In this document: piece by piece, positions 8,347 through 16,326 of the stretch
How positions within the stretch are numbered: the stretch's first letter is position 1
How the letters are laid out: every line of letters begins with the position of its first letter
Origin: Brevibacillus panacihumi
GTDB taxonomy: Bacteria; Bacillota; Bacilli; Brevibacillales; Brevibacillaceae
Length of the DNA: 64,000 nt
NCBI RefSeq assembly: GCF_003710985.1
Contig: NZ_RHHT01000045.1
Coordinates: 49,990 to 113,989 of the forward strand
Direction: 5' to 3'
Position numbers and translations under genes: made by a program
The notes under the pieces: model-generated
What the model saw: only the letters and a program-made list of their open reading frames with translations
The model's database searches: none
Told to the model about the DNA's origin: nothing

Positions 8347-8661
8347 TTATTTCATCAGTTTATTCATGGTTTTCAACAGCTCGTCAATGACCTCTTGGTC
8401 CCCTTGCTGGATGCGTTCGATGACGCAGCTTTTCATATGTCCTTCCAGCAGGATTTTGCCGACTGCATTCAGCGCGGATTGGACGGCTGCGATCTGATTG
8501 AGAATATCGTCGCAGTAGACGTCCTTCTCAACCATCCCGCGAATCCCGCGAATCTGTCCTTCTACCCGATTGAGACGCGACACGAGATTGGATTTGATCT
8601 TGTCCGAACGCTCTGTAGCACGCCCAGATGAACAGCAATGGTCTTGTTCCAATTCCTCCAT
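8347..8661 (-). CDS. csoR: CsoR-family metal-sensing repressor
   Basis: A 104-residue DUF156/CsoR four-helix protein with the motif SRLNRVEGQIRGI. The Cu(I) ligand set is intact: Cys50 (VYCDDIL), His75 (LLEGH) and Cys79 (KSCV), which distinguishes a copper sensor from formaldehyde- or persulfide-sensing relatives. An extra N-terminal HCCSSG tail is present. No copper ATPase or chaperone gene is adjacent, so the target must be elsewhere or the role differs. The ATG follows AGGAGG at good spacing. Confidence 0.85.
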   Translation of the reverse strand: MEELEQDHCCSSGRATERSDKIKSNLVSRLNRVEGQIRGIRGMVEKDVYCDDILNQIAAVQSALNAVGKILLEGHMKSCVIERIQQGDQEVIDELLKTMNKLMK

Positions 8662-8771
8662 CCGGTACCATCCTCCTTTTGCATTTCCGTATGTACCATA
8701 AGCTTACCTTGGCATTCCCGGGTTCGTCAAACGGGGAGAGGCCTGGTTGCGAATCCAGCGTTTTGATCAGG

Positions 8772-8820
8772 AAAAAGGCTGCCCCGCAAAAATCGGTTTC
8801 CCCGATCTTTTGGGACAGCC
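8772..8820 (-). terminator. Intrinsic terminator after aroA
   Basis: On the minus strand GGCTGTCCC pairs with GGGGCAGCC around an inner GATCGGGG/CCGAT stem, followed by TTTTTCC. It lies 29 bp past the aroA stop. Confidence 0.75.
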
Positions 8821-8848
8821 ACTCTCAAGCCATACATCCTCGTCGTGA

Positions 8849-9946
8849 TTAGCCTCTGGCTGCTACGACTTCCCCTTTGTACAATCCAGAAGCGATCAGT
8901 TCATCCACAAAGCGGTTGAAATCCGGGATATTCAACTGCTGCTTGGCATCGGACAGAGCCACGTCCGGATCCGGGTGAACCTCTACCATAATACCGTCCG
9001 AACCTACTGCAATACCGGCTTTGGCTGTCGGCAGGAGCAGATCGCGGCGTCCTGTCGAGTGAGTCACGTCGACAAAGACAGGCAGATGAGTTTCCTGTTT
9101 CAAGAGCGGAACAGCGGAGATGTCCAGCGTGTTGCGCGTCGCTTTTTCGTACGTGCGGATACCACGCTCACACAGCATGACCTGCGAGTTGCCCTCAGAC
9201 AGGATGTACTCCGCAGCGTAGATGAATTCTTCAATCGTAGCGGAGAGTCCGCGTTTCAACAGGACAGGATGGTTGAGACGGCCCGCTGCTTTGAGCAGCT
9301 CGAAGTTTTGCATGTTGCGTGCGCCGATCTGAATGACATCGATGTACTGTGCCGCCAGCTCCAGGTCCGCAGGCGTCACGATTTCGCTGATGGTGACGAG
9401 GTTGTACTCATCGCCAATGCGCTTGAGGATTTTCAAGCCTTCTTCGCCCAAGCCTTGGAAATCGTATGGCGAGGTGCGTGGTTTGTACGCTCCGCCGCGC
9501 AGGGTGCGAAGGCCGCGTTTGACATGGTTTTCTGCAACAGCGCGCACCTGTTCGTAGCTCTCTACCGAGCAAGGGCCAGCGATCAGGATCGGGCTTGCGC
9601 CGCCAAATTCCACGCCTTTTACGGTGATAACCGTGTCTTCGGCCTTCTTCTTGCGGCTGACCAGCAGCACTTTTTTCTTGTCGTCGTTTTGCAGATCAAG
9701 AGAGACCTGGAAGATTTGCTTGAACAGATGGCGAATCGTGTTATCGTTGAAAGGTCCTTTGTTATGTTCTACCAATTGGTTCAGCATTTGACGCTCGCGC
9801 TCAGGATCAAAGCGGTTGCTGCCCAGTTTCTCTTTCGCCTTCCCGACTTCTTGAACCAGCGCAGCACGCTGATTGATCAATTCGAGAATCTGCAGGTTGA
9901 TCTGATCGATCTGTTTACGCATGGTTTCGATTTGGTCGTGTGCCAT
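8849..9946 (-). CDS. aroA: Bifunctional chorismate mutase / 3-deoxy-7-phosphoheptulonate synthase
   Basis: A 365-residue two-domain enzyme. Residues 1-90 are an AroQ-type chorismate mutase (LRxxID-like opening and the RxxxQ helix region), and residues about 105-360 are a type I-beta DAHP synthase with [38 protein letters not shown] and [12 protein letters not shown]. It catalyses the first step of the shikimate pathway from PEP and erythrose 4-phosphate; the mutase domain serves as a prephenate/chorismate feedback sensor, as in Bacillus subtilis AroA. The start ATG follows GTGGAGAG. Confidence 0.96.
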   Translation of the reverse strand: MAHDQIETMRKQIDQINLQILELINQRAALVQEVGKAKEKLGSNRFDPERERQMLNQLVEHNKGPFNDNTIRHLFKQIFQVSLDLQNDDKKKVLLVSRKKKAEDTVITVKGVEFGGASPILIAGPCSVESYEQVRAVAENHVKRGLRTLRGGAYKPRTSPYDFQGLGEEGLKILKRIGDEYNLVTISEIVTPADLELAAQYIDVIQIGARNMQNFELLKAAGRLNHPVLLKRGLSATIEEFIYAAEYILSEGNSQVMLCERGIRTYEKATRNTLDISAVPLLKQETHLPVFVDVTHSTGRRDLLLPTAKAGIAVGSDGIMVEVHPDPDVALSDAKQQLNIPDFNRFVDELIASGLYKGEVVAARG

Positions 9947-10002
9947 GTCTCTCCACTCTCCTCTGTCTTCTGTAAGTAAGGTGTCGTCGATAAATTAGGG
10001 TT

Positions 10003-10031
10003 ATTATAATCGATTCATTCTCCCTTGTCAG
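10003..10031 (-). promoter_or_regulatory. Sigma-A promoter of aroA
   Basis: Minus-strand CTGACA (10026-10031), 17-bp spacer, TATAAT (10003-10008), 57 bp before the aroA start. No leader peptide or T-box is visible. Confidence 0.7.
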
Positions 10032-10173
10032 CAGTTTAGCGCCAAAAAGCGCGAAAGTAAATTGGAAATCGAAAACATCTTATTTTTCGACAGGATTCTT
10101 TTCTTGCAAAGTCGAATTATAGCGTTATTACAAGATCAGGAAAGACGTATGAAAAATGAGGAGTGACCTACCT

Positions 10174-12354
10174 TTGCTAGAGGTTGAAAAAACAGCCCAA
10201 GAAGAGCTGATATTTGCTTTAGATATTGGAACACGCAGCGTCGTCGGCTTAATCGTGGAGGCCGTCGGAGAGAAATACCGCGTCATCGATTGTGTCATCC
10301 GCGAGCATGACGAGCGCTCCATGCTGGATGGACAAATCCATGATGTGATGGCCGTGGCCAAAGTTATTGGACAAATAAAGGAAGAACTGGAACAAAAAAA
10401 TGGTCCCTTGCACCGGGTGGCAGTCGCGGCGGCAGGACGTTCCCTGCGGACAAAGCGGGTAAAAATGGATATGCCGCTGGCCAAGCATGCCTTCATTACC
10501 CGCGAAGACGTGGTGGCAATGGAATTCGCTGCGGTGCAGGAAGCCCAGGCACAATTGGCACAGGAGCTGAACGAGCAGGATGTGACCCGCTATTACTGCG
10601 TCGGCTACAGCGTGGTCAACTACCATCTCGACGGCGAATTGATCGGCAGCCTGATCGATCAGCGCGGGGACGTAGCCAGTGTCGATGTGATCGCTACCTT
10701 CCTGCCGCGCGTAGTCGTCGATTCCCTGATCACTTCTCTGAAGCGGTGCGATCTGGACATGCAAGCCCTGACGCTGGAGCCGATCGCAGCCATCAATGTC
10801 CTGATTCCGGTCACGATGCGACGCCTGAATATCGCCTTGGTCGACATCGGTGCCGGCACCTCTGACGTCGCTTTGACAGAAGAGGGAGCGATTACCGCAT
10901 ACGGCATGGTTCCGGTGGCGGGTGACGAGATTACGGATGCATTGATGAATGCCTTTTTGCTCGACTTCCCGATGGCGGAAGAAGTCAAACGAGCGCTCTC
11001 CGTCCACGAATCCGTATCCTTCACAGATATTTTAGGTCTGGAGCAAACGTTGCCCGTAGCAGATGTGATTGCCGCCATCCAGCCGGATATTCAGCAATTG
11101 GCAGAAAAAATTGCCTTCAAGATATTGGAGTTAAATGGAAAAGCGCCGCAGGCAGTCATGCTGATCGGCGGCGGCAGCTTGACGCCTGGCTTGACCGATA
11201 AAGTGGCGCATGTGTTGAAAATGCCCGCTGCCCGGGTGGCTGTCCGCGGGAGCGATGCGATCAAGCAATTTATCGGAGACGATCATCCTTCACTCAATGG
11301 ACCGGAATTCGTCACGCCAGTCGGGATCGCAGTAGCTGCTCGTCGCCATCCGCTGCGCTACGTGACGATTACCGTAAACGATCAAACCATTCGTATTTTT
11401 GACCTGCGAAAAATGACCTTGGGCGATGGACTTCTTGCCGCAGGGCTCGACATTCGCCGACTGTATGGACGCCCTGGTCTCGCCATGAGCGTCACGGTGA
11501 ACGGACGGATGAGGATCATTCCAGGCGGTCATGGAACTCCTCCGGTCATCGAACGCAACGGTGAGCCCGCCGGATTGGACACCACCCTGGAGGATGGCGA
11601 TACGATCCGGGCAATAGCGGGAACAGACGGGGAAAACGCCAAGGTGCAGATCAAGGACTTGCTGGATCGCCTGGACACCCTGGACATCCTCATCTATGAT
11701 CAGCCTCTCTCGCTCGGACCGATCGCACGGGTCAATGGCGAGGTGCAGCCGCTGGACACCTGGCTTGCTGATCGCAGCGAGATCGAGATCCGTCTCCCCC
11801 AAACGGTAGGAGAAGCTCTGGTAGAAGCGGGTTGGGAATTGGCTCCTGTCGAAGCGGATGTGCCGAGCTTCCAATTTACCGTAAACGGGCATTCCTACAG
11901 CTTGCCTGCCCGGCAAGAGATTCTGCTGCTCAACGGCAAGGCATGCTCAAGAGCGGATTACCTGCGTCAGGGGGATGAGCTGGTGTATCGCCTGGAGGAA
12001 GTGCCCATTCCGGCAATCCGCGATGTCATTCCATTGGAGGAATGGGTCCAGGAATCGATCACCGTCCATTTCAATGGCGAGCCCGTCACCATTCCCGTCG
12101 CCCAGGTCACGATCACCATGGACGGCCGCGAAGCTCGTCCCGAGGAACCGGTCGCGAATGATGCCGTGATCCTGGTCAAGTCTACGGTAGGTTCTACTCC
12201 GGTGTTCAGCGACGTGTTCCGCTATGTAGACTTCTCTTTGGATCAACCGGACCGCGAAACCATCTCCGGCTTTGTCATGCTCGTGAACGGCGAGCCAGCT
12301 ACGTTCCAAACCGAGTTGAAAACAGGCGACAAGCTGGAGTTGTTTTGGGATTAA
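10174..12354 (+). CDS. FtsA/PilM-like actin-fold ATPase with C-terminal beta-grasp-like repeats
   Basis: A 726-residue protein. Residues about 12-395 carry the actin-like phosphate and adenosine motifs of FtsA (FALDIGTRSVVGL, VDIGAGTSDVALTEEG, VMLIGGGSLTPGL, TPVGIAVAARR). The remaining 330 residues are unlike FtsA: they comprise several about 75-residue units with VNDQTIRIFDL, VTVNGRMRIIPGG, FTVNGHSYSLP, VHFNGEPVTIPVAQVTI and VNGEPATFQTELKTGDKLELF, resembling beta-grasp modules that end in GDxL. This is a paralogue of the divisome FtsA, as found in other Bacillales, with unknown function. TTG at 10174 is preferred to ATG at 10156 because GAGGAGTGA lies 8 nt before it. No signal peptide or C-terminal amphipathic helix is seen. 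Confidence 0.8.
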   Translation: MLEVEKTAQEELIFALDIGTRSVVGLIVEAVGEKYRVIDCVIREHDERSMLDGQIHDVMAVAKVIGQIKEELEQKNGPLHRVAVAAAGRSLRTKRVKMDMPLAKHAFITREDVVAMEFAAVQEAQAQLAQELNEQDVTRYYCVGYSVVNYHLDGELIGSLIDQRGDVASVDVIATFLPRVVVDSLITSLKRCDLDMQALTLEPIAAINVLIPVTMRRLNIALVDIGAGTSDVALTEEGAITAYGMVPVAGDEITDALMNAFLLDFPMAEEVKRALSVHESVSFTDILGLEQTLPVADVIAAIQPDIQQLAEKIAFKILELNGKAPQAVMLIGGGSLTPGLTDKVAHVLKMPAARVAVRGSDAIKQFIGDDHPSLNGPEFVTPVGIAVAARRHPLRYVTITVNDQTIRIFDLRKMTLGDGLLAAGLDIRRLYGRPGLAMSVTVNGRMRIIPGGHGTPPVIERNGEPAGLDTTLEDGDTIRAIAGTDGENAKVQIKDLLDRLDTLDILIYDQPLSLGPIARVNGEVQPLDTWLADRSEIEIRLPQTVGEALVEAGWELAPVEADVPSFQFTVNGHSYSLPARQEILLLNGKACSRADYLRQGDELVYRLEEVPIPAIRDVIPLEEWVQESITVHFNGEPVTIPVAQVTITMDGREARPEEPVANDAVILVKSTVGSTPVFSDVFRYVDFSLDQPDRETISGFVMLVNGEPATFQTELKTGDKLELFWD

Positions 12355-12370
12355 ACTGGTTTCCAAAACA

Positions 12371-12415
12371 AAAAGAGCAGTTGAGAGGGAATCGTCCCCG
12401 ATCAACTGCTCTTTT
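12371..12415 (+). terminator. Terminator after the FtsA-like gene
   Basis: AAAAGAGCAGTTGA (12371-12384) pairs with TCAACTGCTCTTTT (12402-12415), 17 bp after the stop; symmetrical A/T tails make it usable from either strand. Confidence 0.85.
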
Positions 12416-12458
12416 GCTTTTGCTTTTTATTTTTGTTTTGAAAAGCTGCGGTTACGCA

Positions 12459-12657
12459 GGAGAAGAAAAATTCCAGGCGCAGCTCATCGCGTAGTCCAAC
12501 CCAGCGGAGCGACGGTTGGCGGGAAGCAGAATCGCAACCATGCATTCACATCGAAGCGACCGCTGCTTTTGCGATTCCCCGCCAAACGTCGCGGAGCGGA
12601 CAGTAACCGCTTCCCTGTGGACGAAGACCTGAGCGGAGAATGGAATTTTTCTTCTCC
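12459..12657. repeat. 199-bp intergenic palindromic element, copy 1
   Basis: The 319-bp gap between genes holds a terminator and this element. A perfect 17-bp inverted repeat, GGAGAAGAAAAATTCCA (12459-12475), closes it against 12641-12657. Both arms also share TTGGCGGG-type and GAATCGCAA motifs in opposite orientation, so the whole block can fold as a long imperfect hairpin. No ORF is convincing. It shares AGCGGACA with N5-ACGT spacing and a GGCGG...AAAAGCAGC core with the element at 30908-31112, suggesting one dispersed family. Confidence 0.6.
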
Positions 12658-12673
12658 TCACGAAAGCCACATA

Positions 12674-13000
12674 TCAAGATTTCAACGCTTCCCCAATCGC
12701 ATCCTTGGTAATCTTCCAGTGAGAGGTATGCCATTTTACCTGGCCGCCATCCAACAGGAAAATCTGCGGGGACTCGTGCTTGATCGCAAATCGGTCGGCC
12801 ACTTCATTGGATACAGGACGATCCTCCCGTACGAGAATGACCGCTGCCGGAACCTCTTGCTCCTGCAAAAAAGACTGAAACTCCTCATATGCAGACGTGC
12901 TGATCGGGCAGATCGTGCTGTGCTTGAACAACAGGCGTTTGCCCTCTCCCGCTACGAATTGATCCAGTTCCTCAATCGAATGCAGTTCTTTTTGTGCCAT
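12674..13000 (-). CDS. ytxJ: Bacillithiol-system thioredoxin-like protein YtxJ (BrxC-type)
   Basis: A 108-residue thioredoxin-fold protein with the monothiol motif TICPIS (Cys31) and a late ESPQIFLLDGGQ strand with the cis-proline. This is the family named YtxJ/BrxC, proposed to remove bacillithiol from or act on oxidised proteins. The start ATG at 13000 follows GAAGGGAG; a longer in-frame extension upstream has no ribosome site. It stands alone between a repeat element and a zinc-ribbon gene. Confidence 0.88.
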   Translation of the reverse strand: MAQKELHSIEELDQFVAGEGKRLLFKHSTICPISTSAYEEFQSFLQEQEVPAAVILVREDRPVSNEVADRFAIKHESPQIFLLDGGQVKWHTSHWKITKDAIGEALKS

Positions 13001-13082
13001 GCTATCTTCTCCCTTCTGACGTGACGCTATGGCTTCAGTATACGAAAACATGAATGGTAAAGTCCATGTGCCAGGTGCAAAA

Positions 13083-13110
13083 CAAAAAACCACCCTGCGC
13101 ACAAGGTGGT
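13083..13110 (-). terminator. Terminator after the zinc-ribbon gene
   Basis: Minus-strand ACCACC, a 10-nt loop, GGTGGT and then TTTTTTG, immediately past the stop at 13118. Confidence 0.8.
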
Positions 13111-13117
13111 CATGGAA

Positions 13118-13513
13118 TTACACCATAATTTTCGTCAGACGATGACGCAGCTCCAGCATCCATTTTTCGTCTCCCAGCGATTGGGCCAGCAAGAACAAGT
13201 CCAGTAGCTCGTTGACTCGCTCTTCCAGCGCTTCCCGCACCGTAGAGTCGCCCTCATTGGCAATCAGCACCAATAAATTGGACAACTCTGACATTTCCTC
13301 AAACTCAATCGCCTGCCGCTCGGGATTCTGCCCCAATTCCGCCATCAAGTCTTTCAGGTCTTCTTTGACAACATCCACTACCTGTGAATGGGCGCAGCTG
13401 TCGTCCACGCAGACGTGTACGGGTACATTTAATATCTTCACCCGATTTCGATACACGACGTTGCGCAGCACGACCTCCATATCACTGCCGCAGCGGCTGC
13501 ATTTCTTCTGCAT
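13118..13513 (-). CDS. YgiT-like zinc-ribbon protein of unknown function
   Basis: A 131-residue soluble protein. The N-terminus carries CSRCGSDM and a second pair near residue 34-41 (VCVDDSC), giving a four-cysteine zinc site like that of YgiT-type proteins. The remainder is acidic and predicted helical (EEMSELSNLLVLI, EERVNELLDLFLLAQ). ATG at 13513 follows AGGGGTGA. There is no toxin partner next to it, so an antitoxin role is not supported; function is unknown. Confidence 0.7.
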   Translation of the reverse strand: MQKKCSRCGSDMEVVLRNVVYRNRVKILNVPVHVCVDDSCAHSQVVDVVKEDLKDLMAELGQNPERQAIEFEEMSELSNLLVLIANEGDSTVREALEERVNELLDLFLLAQSLGDEKWMLELRHRLTKIMV

Positions 13514-13627
13514 GAGTTCACCCCTATCTCTATCCACATATGTATGCGTCCCTTATGTATTCGCGCCACCCTTCTTCAATCCTGCTAAACAACAGATGGT
13601 ACTTGGTGGATGTAGTGGCAGACAAAT

Positions 13628-13659
13628 CAAAAACGATGCCCTTTTGACGGCATCGTTTT
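13628..13659 (-). terminator. Terminator after the small zinc-ribbon gene
   Basis: AAAACGATGCC (13630-13640) and GGCATCGTTTT (13649-13659) form a strong stem with T-runs on the minus strand, 19 bp after the stop at 13678. Confidence 0.8.
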
Positions 13660-13677
13660 CCGAAGCAGATCTGAAGA

Positions 13678-13911
13678 TTATGCGTAAATGGCGTTTACTT
13701 TTTCACAATGCGGACATACCGCCACCTTGCCGGAGTGACCAGCTTCGTCTTCCACCCGATACCCCGTAATCTGGTCCGAAAAGCAAAACAGGCACTCGGT
13801 ATTGAAGTCCATGTCGTACTGCGCTTTCCAGACAATCGACTTGAAATCTTCCCCTACATTGATCGTAATGGGCAGCAGATCGTGTTGGAGACTGTGTAAT
13901 GATCGTTGCAT
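13678..13911 (-). CDS. Small zinc-ribbon protein, unknown function
   Basis: A 77-residue protein with two CXXC pairs (CLFC and CPHC) about 27 residues apart, a typical treble-clef or zinc-ribbon spacing. The N-terminal half has short beta-prone stretches (DLLPITINV, FKSIVWKAQYDM). ATG at 13911 is preceded by AAAGGATGG; the frame continues upstream without a plausible start. No family was recognised. Confidence 0.65.
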   Translation of the reverse strand: MQRSLHSLQHDLLPITINVGEDFKSIVWKAQYDMDFNTECLFCFSDQITGYRVEDEAGHSGKVAVCPHCEKVNAIYA

Positions 13912-14118
13912 CGCAATGCCATCCTTTCGTGTATTGCAAAGTCTTTTCGTATCCTCTAGCTTTTCCTGATTTTCAGAATAATAAACATGGCGCCTGCACG
14001 GAGAAAAAAAGAATCTTCCTAAAAATGGGCGTTTGCCCGTATCGGCTCTTCGCCTATCCCCATATGTTATGGGTGTAAGCACAACAGCGGCTTAACACAA
14101 AAGGAGGTTTTTGATCGC

Positions 14119-14214
14119 ATGAGCAGCATCTTTAACGGCGGTAATTTCGACGAGTTCACTCTGGTGTTGATCCTGTTCATCCTGTTGGTCATTGTAGGTT
14201 GCGGCTGCGATTAA
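14119..14214 (+). CDS. YjcZ-like small spore-associated membrane peptide
   Basis: A 31-residue peptide. A short polar N-terminus (SSIFNGGNFDEF) is followed by one hydrophobic segment, LVLILFILLVIVG, ending CGCD. This pattern (polar N-terminus, a single FxLILVLFILLVIVG helix, terminal cysteines) is that of the YjcZ/YtzC-like family of tiny sporulation proteins. AAAGGAGG at 14100-14107 gives a very strong ribosome site 11 nt before the ATG, and a clean terminator follows, so it forms its own transcription unit. Confidence 0.85.
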   Translation: MSSIFNGGNFDEFTLVLILFILLVIVGCGCD

Positions 14215-14296
14215 TCCAGTCCTTCCAGATAGCACAATTCAGCAGGAAGTCGCATATACTTGAACACCGGATCCTGTTAAGCGCGTTTCATACGCC

Positions 14297-14325
14297 AGCT
14301 ACCCACCACGCGGGTAGCTTTTTTC
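14297..14325 (+). terminator. Terminator after the YjcZ-like gene
   Basis: AGCTACCC (14297-14304), 7-nt loop, GGGTAGCT (14312-14319) and five T residues. Confidence 0.85.
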
Positions 14326-14388
14326 CATTTTATATGTGTACAATATGAACGAACCGATTTGGAAATGGAAAGAGAGGAACCTCCATTT

Positions 14389-15501
14389 ATGAAAGATCCA
14401 CGTATCGAAAAACTTGCTGACGTATTGGTTAACTACTCCACTCGCGTACAGCCAAATGACAACGTTCTCATCTACGCGATCGGTCAAGTGCACGAATTGG
14501 TTCGCGCCGTCATTGCAAAAGTGTACGCTGCGGGCGCCAACCCTTATGTGCAGTTGATCGACCAATCCATCCAACGCGAACTGCTTCTCGGGACCAATGA
14601 AGCCCAGCTGGAAGTCATGCGCGAAGCTGATGTGAGCTTCATGAAAAAAATGGATTGCTACATCGGCATTCGCGGCGGGGACAACATCAGTGAACTGGCC
14701 GATGTGCCAGGGGACAAAATGCAGCTCTATTCCCGCCTTCTGACCCGCCCGGTTCTCGATGTGCGTGTACCGGAGACTCGCTGGGTGATTCTGCGTTATC
14801 CGAATGCTTCCATGGCGCAGCTCGCCAATATGAGTACGGATGGCTTTGAAGATTTTTATTTCAAGGTGTGTACGCTCGACTACGGCAAAATGGACAAAGC
14901 CATGGACAATCTCGTCGAACTGATGGAGAAAACGGACAAGGTGCGCATTACAGGACCTGGCACCGATCTGAGCTTTTCCATCAAGGGAATTCCGGCGATC
15001 AAATGCGCCGGGGAAGCCAATATTCCAGACGGAGAGGTGTTTACCGCTCCGGTGCGGGATTCGGTCAACGGCACGATTTCGTACAACACGCCATCCCCTT
15101 ACCAGGGCTATACGTACGACAATATCAAGCTGACGTTCAAAGACGGCAAAATCATCGAAGCGACTGCCAACGATACTGCAAAAATCAATGAAGTCTTTGA
15201 CACGGATGAAGGCGCTCGCTATGTCGGAGAGTTTGCAATCGGCGTCAATCCGTACATCCAAAATCCCATGAAGGATATTTTGTTCGATGAAAAAATCGAC
15301 GGAAGCTTCCACTTCACACCTGGTCAAGCCTATGACGAAGCCTTCAACGGCAATAAATCCTCCATTCACTGGGACCTCGTGATGATTCAGCGTCCGGAAT
15401 GGGGCGGCGGTGAAATCTGGTTTGACGACCGCCTGATTCGCAAGGACGGCCGATTTGTCGTACCGGAACTGGAGTGCCTCAATCCTGAGAATCTGAAATA
15501 A
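14389..15501 (+). CDS. Aminopeptidase T (M29 family)
   Basis: A 370-residue M29 metalloaminopeptidase. Family landmarks include the IEKLADVLVNYSTRVQPND opening, the GEANIPDGEVFTAPV metal-ligand segment, and the C-terminal HFTPGQAYDE and SSIHWDLVMIQRPE stretch, which holds the remaining histidine, glutamate and aspartate ligands. It removes N-terminal residues from peptides in the cytosol. ATG at 14389 is used; the upstream in-frame ATG at 14359 would place the GAGAGGA ribosome site inside the gene. It is monocistronic. Confidence 0.92.
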   Translation: MKDPRIEKLADVLVNYSTRVQPNDNVLIYAIGQVHELVRAVIAKVYAAGANPYVQLIDQSIQRELLLGTNEAQLEVMREADVSFMKKMDCYIGIRGGDNISELADVPGDKMQLYSRLLTRPVLDVRVPETRWVILRYPNASMAQLANMSTDGFEDFYFKVCTLDYGKMDKAMDNLVELMEKTDKVRITGPGTDLSFSIKGIPAIKCAGEANIPDGEVFTAPVRDSVNGTISYNTPSPYQGYTYDNIKLTFKDGKIIEATANDTAKINEVFDTDEGARYVGEFAIGVNPYIQNPMKDILFDEKIDGSFHFTPGQAYDEAFNGNKSSIHWDLVMIQRPEWGGGEIWFDDRLIRKDGRFVVPELECLNPENLK

Positions 15502-15513
15502 TCTGCGCAAACG

Positions 15514-15552
15514 AAAAAAGCGAAGGACTCCCAGTGGTCCCTTCGCTTTTTT
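15514..15552. terminator. Bidirectional terminator between aminopeptidase and padR
   Basis: AAAAAAGCGAAGG (15514-15526) pairs with CCTTCGCTTTTTT (15540-15552) between two convergent genes. Confidence 0.85.
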
Positions 15553-15592
15553 ATGTGCACATGCATAGCATTGCTTCGTGCATCCTTCCCTT

Positions 15593-16126
15593 TTACATAC
15601 TGTAGGCGGGTTCTTTGATCAGAGCGGGCGTCTTTTTCTCCAAAAATTGAATGGTCATCTCCAGATGGTGAATCGTATACTCCCAGCAAAATTTCTGATA
15701 CGGATCAAACGTTTTCTCCAGCTTGATGTAGTTCGCCTTGCTCTGCGCTAACATCTGGCGCTGGATCGACATACAGTTTTCCATGAGTTCGCGCTGTTCC
15801 TGCGGCGTGCGTCCATTGCCGAAGAACACCTTCACCAGCATGTCAGAGCGCAGCACTGGCGGCAGGATCGGTGCTTGCATCTCCTGCTGGAAGGCTTCCT
15901 CGCCAGTCTTTGTAATCGAATACAGGATCTTGTTGGGCTTTCCGGATTGGATGACCTCTTGTTTGGTCACGAAGCCTTCTTCTTCCAGTTTGCGGAGCGC
16001 GGGGTAAATGGCACCAAAGCTGGCATCGTAGAAGAAACCAATGCTGTTGCTGAATGCCTGTTTGATGTCATACCCGCTCATTTCTCCATAACTCAAAAAT
16101 CCAAGAATGATCGTTTTTACATCCAT
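15593..16126 (-). CDS. PadR-family transcriptional regulator
   Basis: A 177-residue protein. The PadR winged helix occupies about residues 1-85 (ILGFLSYGEMSGYDIKQAF, then GAIYPALRKLEEEGFV), followed by a Vir_Reg/AphA-like helical C-terminal dimerisation domain (about 95-175). The ATG at 16126 follows AGGATG. It is monocistronic, and a 19-bp dyad lies just downstream of its own promoter, so autorepression is likely. The usual inducers of this family are phenolics or antibiotics; none is indicated here. Confidence 0.88.
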   Translation of the reverse strand: MDVKTIILGFLSYGEMSGYDIKQAFSNSIGFFYDASFGAIYPALRKLEEEGFVTKQEVIQSGKPNKILYSITKTGEEAFQQEMQAPILPPVLRSDMLVKVFFGNGRTPQEQRELMENCMSIQRQMLAQSKANYIKLEKTFDPYQKFCWEYTIHHLEMTIQFLEKKTPALIKEPAYSM

Positions 16127-16199
16127 CTCTTCGCATCCTCCCATACCATTCCGTTCTTTTCTCTCTGTCTTGGACCGAACAAGGATGTTCAGCCTTTAT

Positions 16200-16256
16200 G
16201 TTCAAAATATTCTTGAACTAAACTTCATTATACGTCTATTCGAATGAACATACCAA
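16200..16256 (-). promoter_or_regulatory. padR promoter with downstream dyad operator
   Basis: On the minus strand TTGGTA (16251-16256), 18 bp and TATAAT (16227-16232) form a promoter. A dyad GTTCAA-N7-TTGAAC (16200-16218) begins about 9 bp after the -10, in the position expected for a repressor that blocks initiation. Confidence 0.6.
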
Positions 16257-16326
16257 TGCTAATTCTTTATTATATCAATCAAAAATAATGATACAACGCA
16301 AAGCCCCCGTCTCCCATGACAGAATC

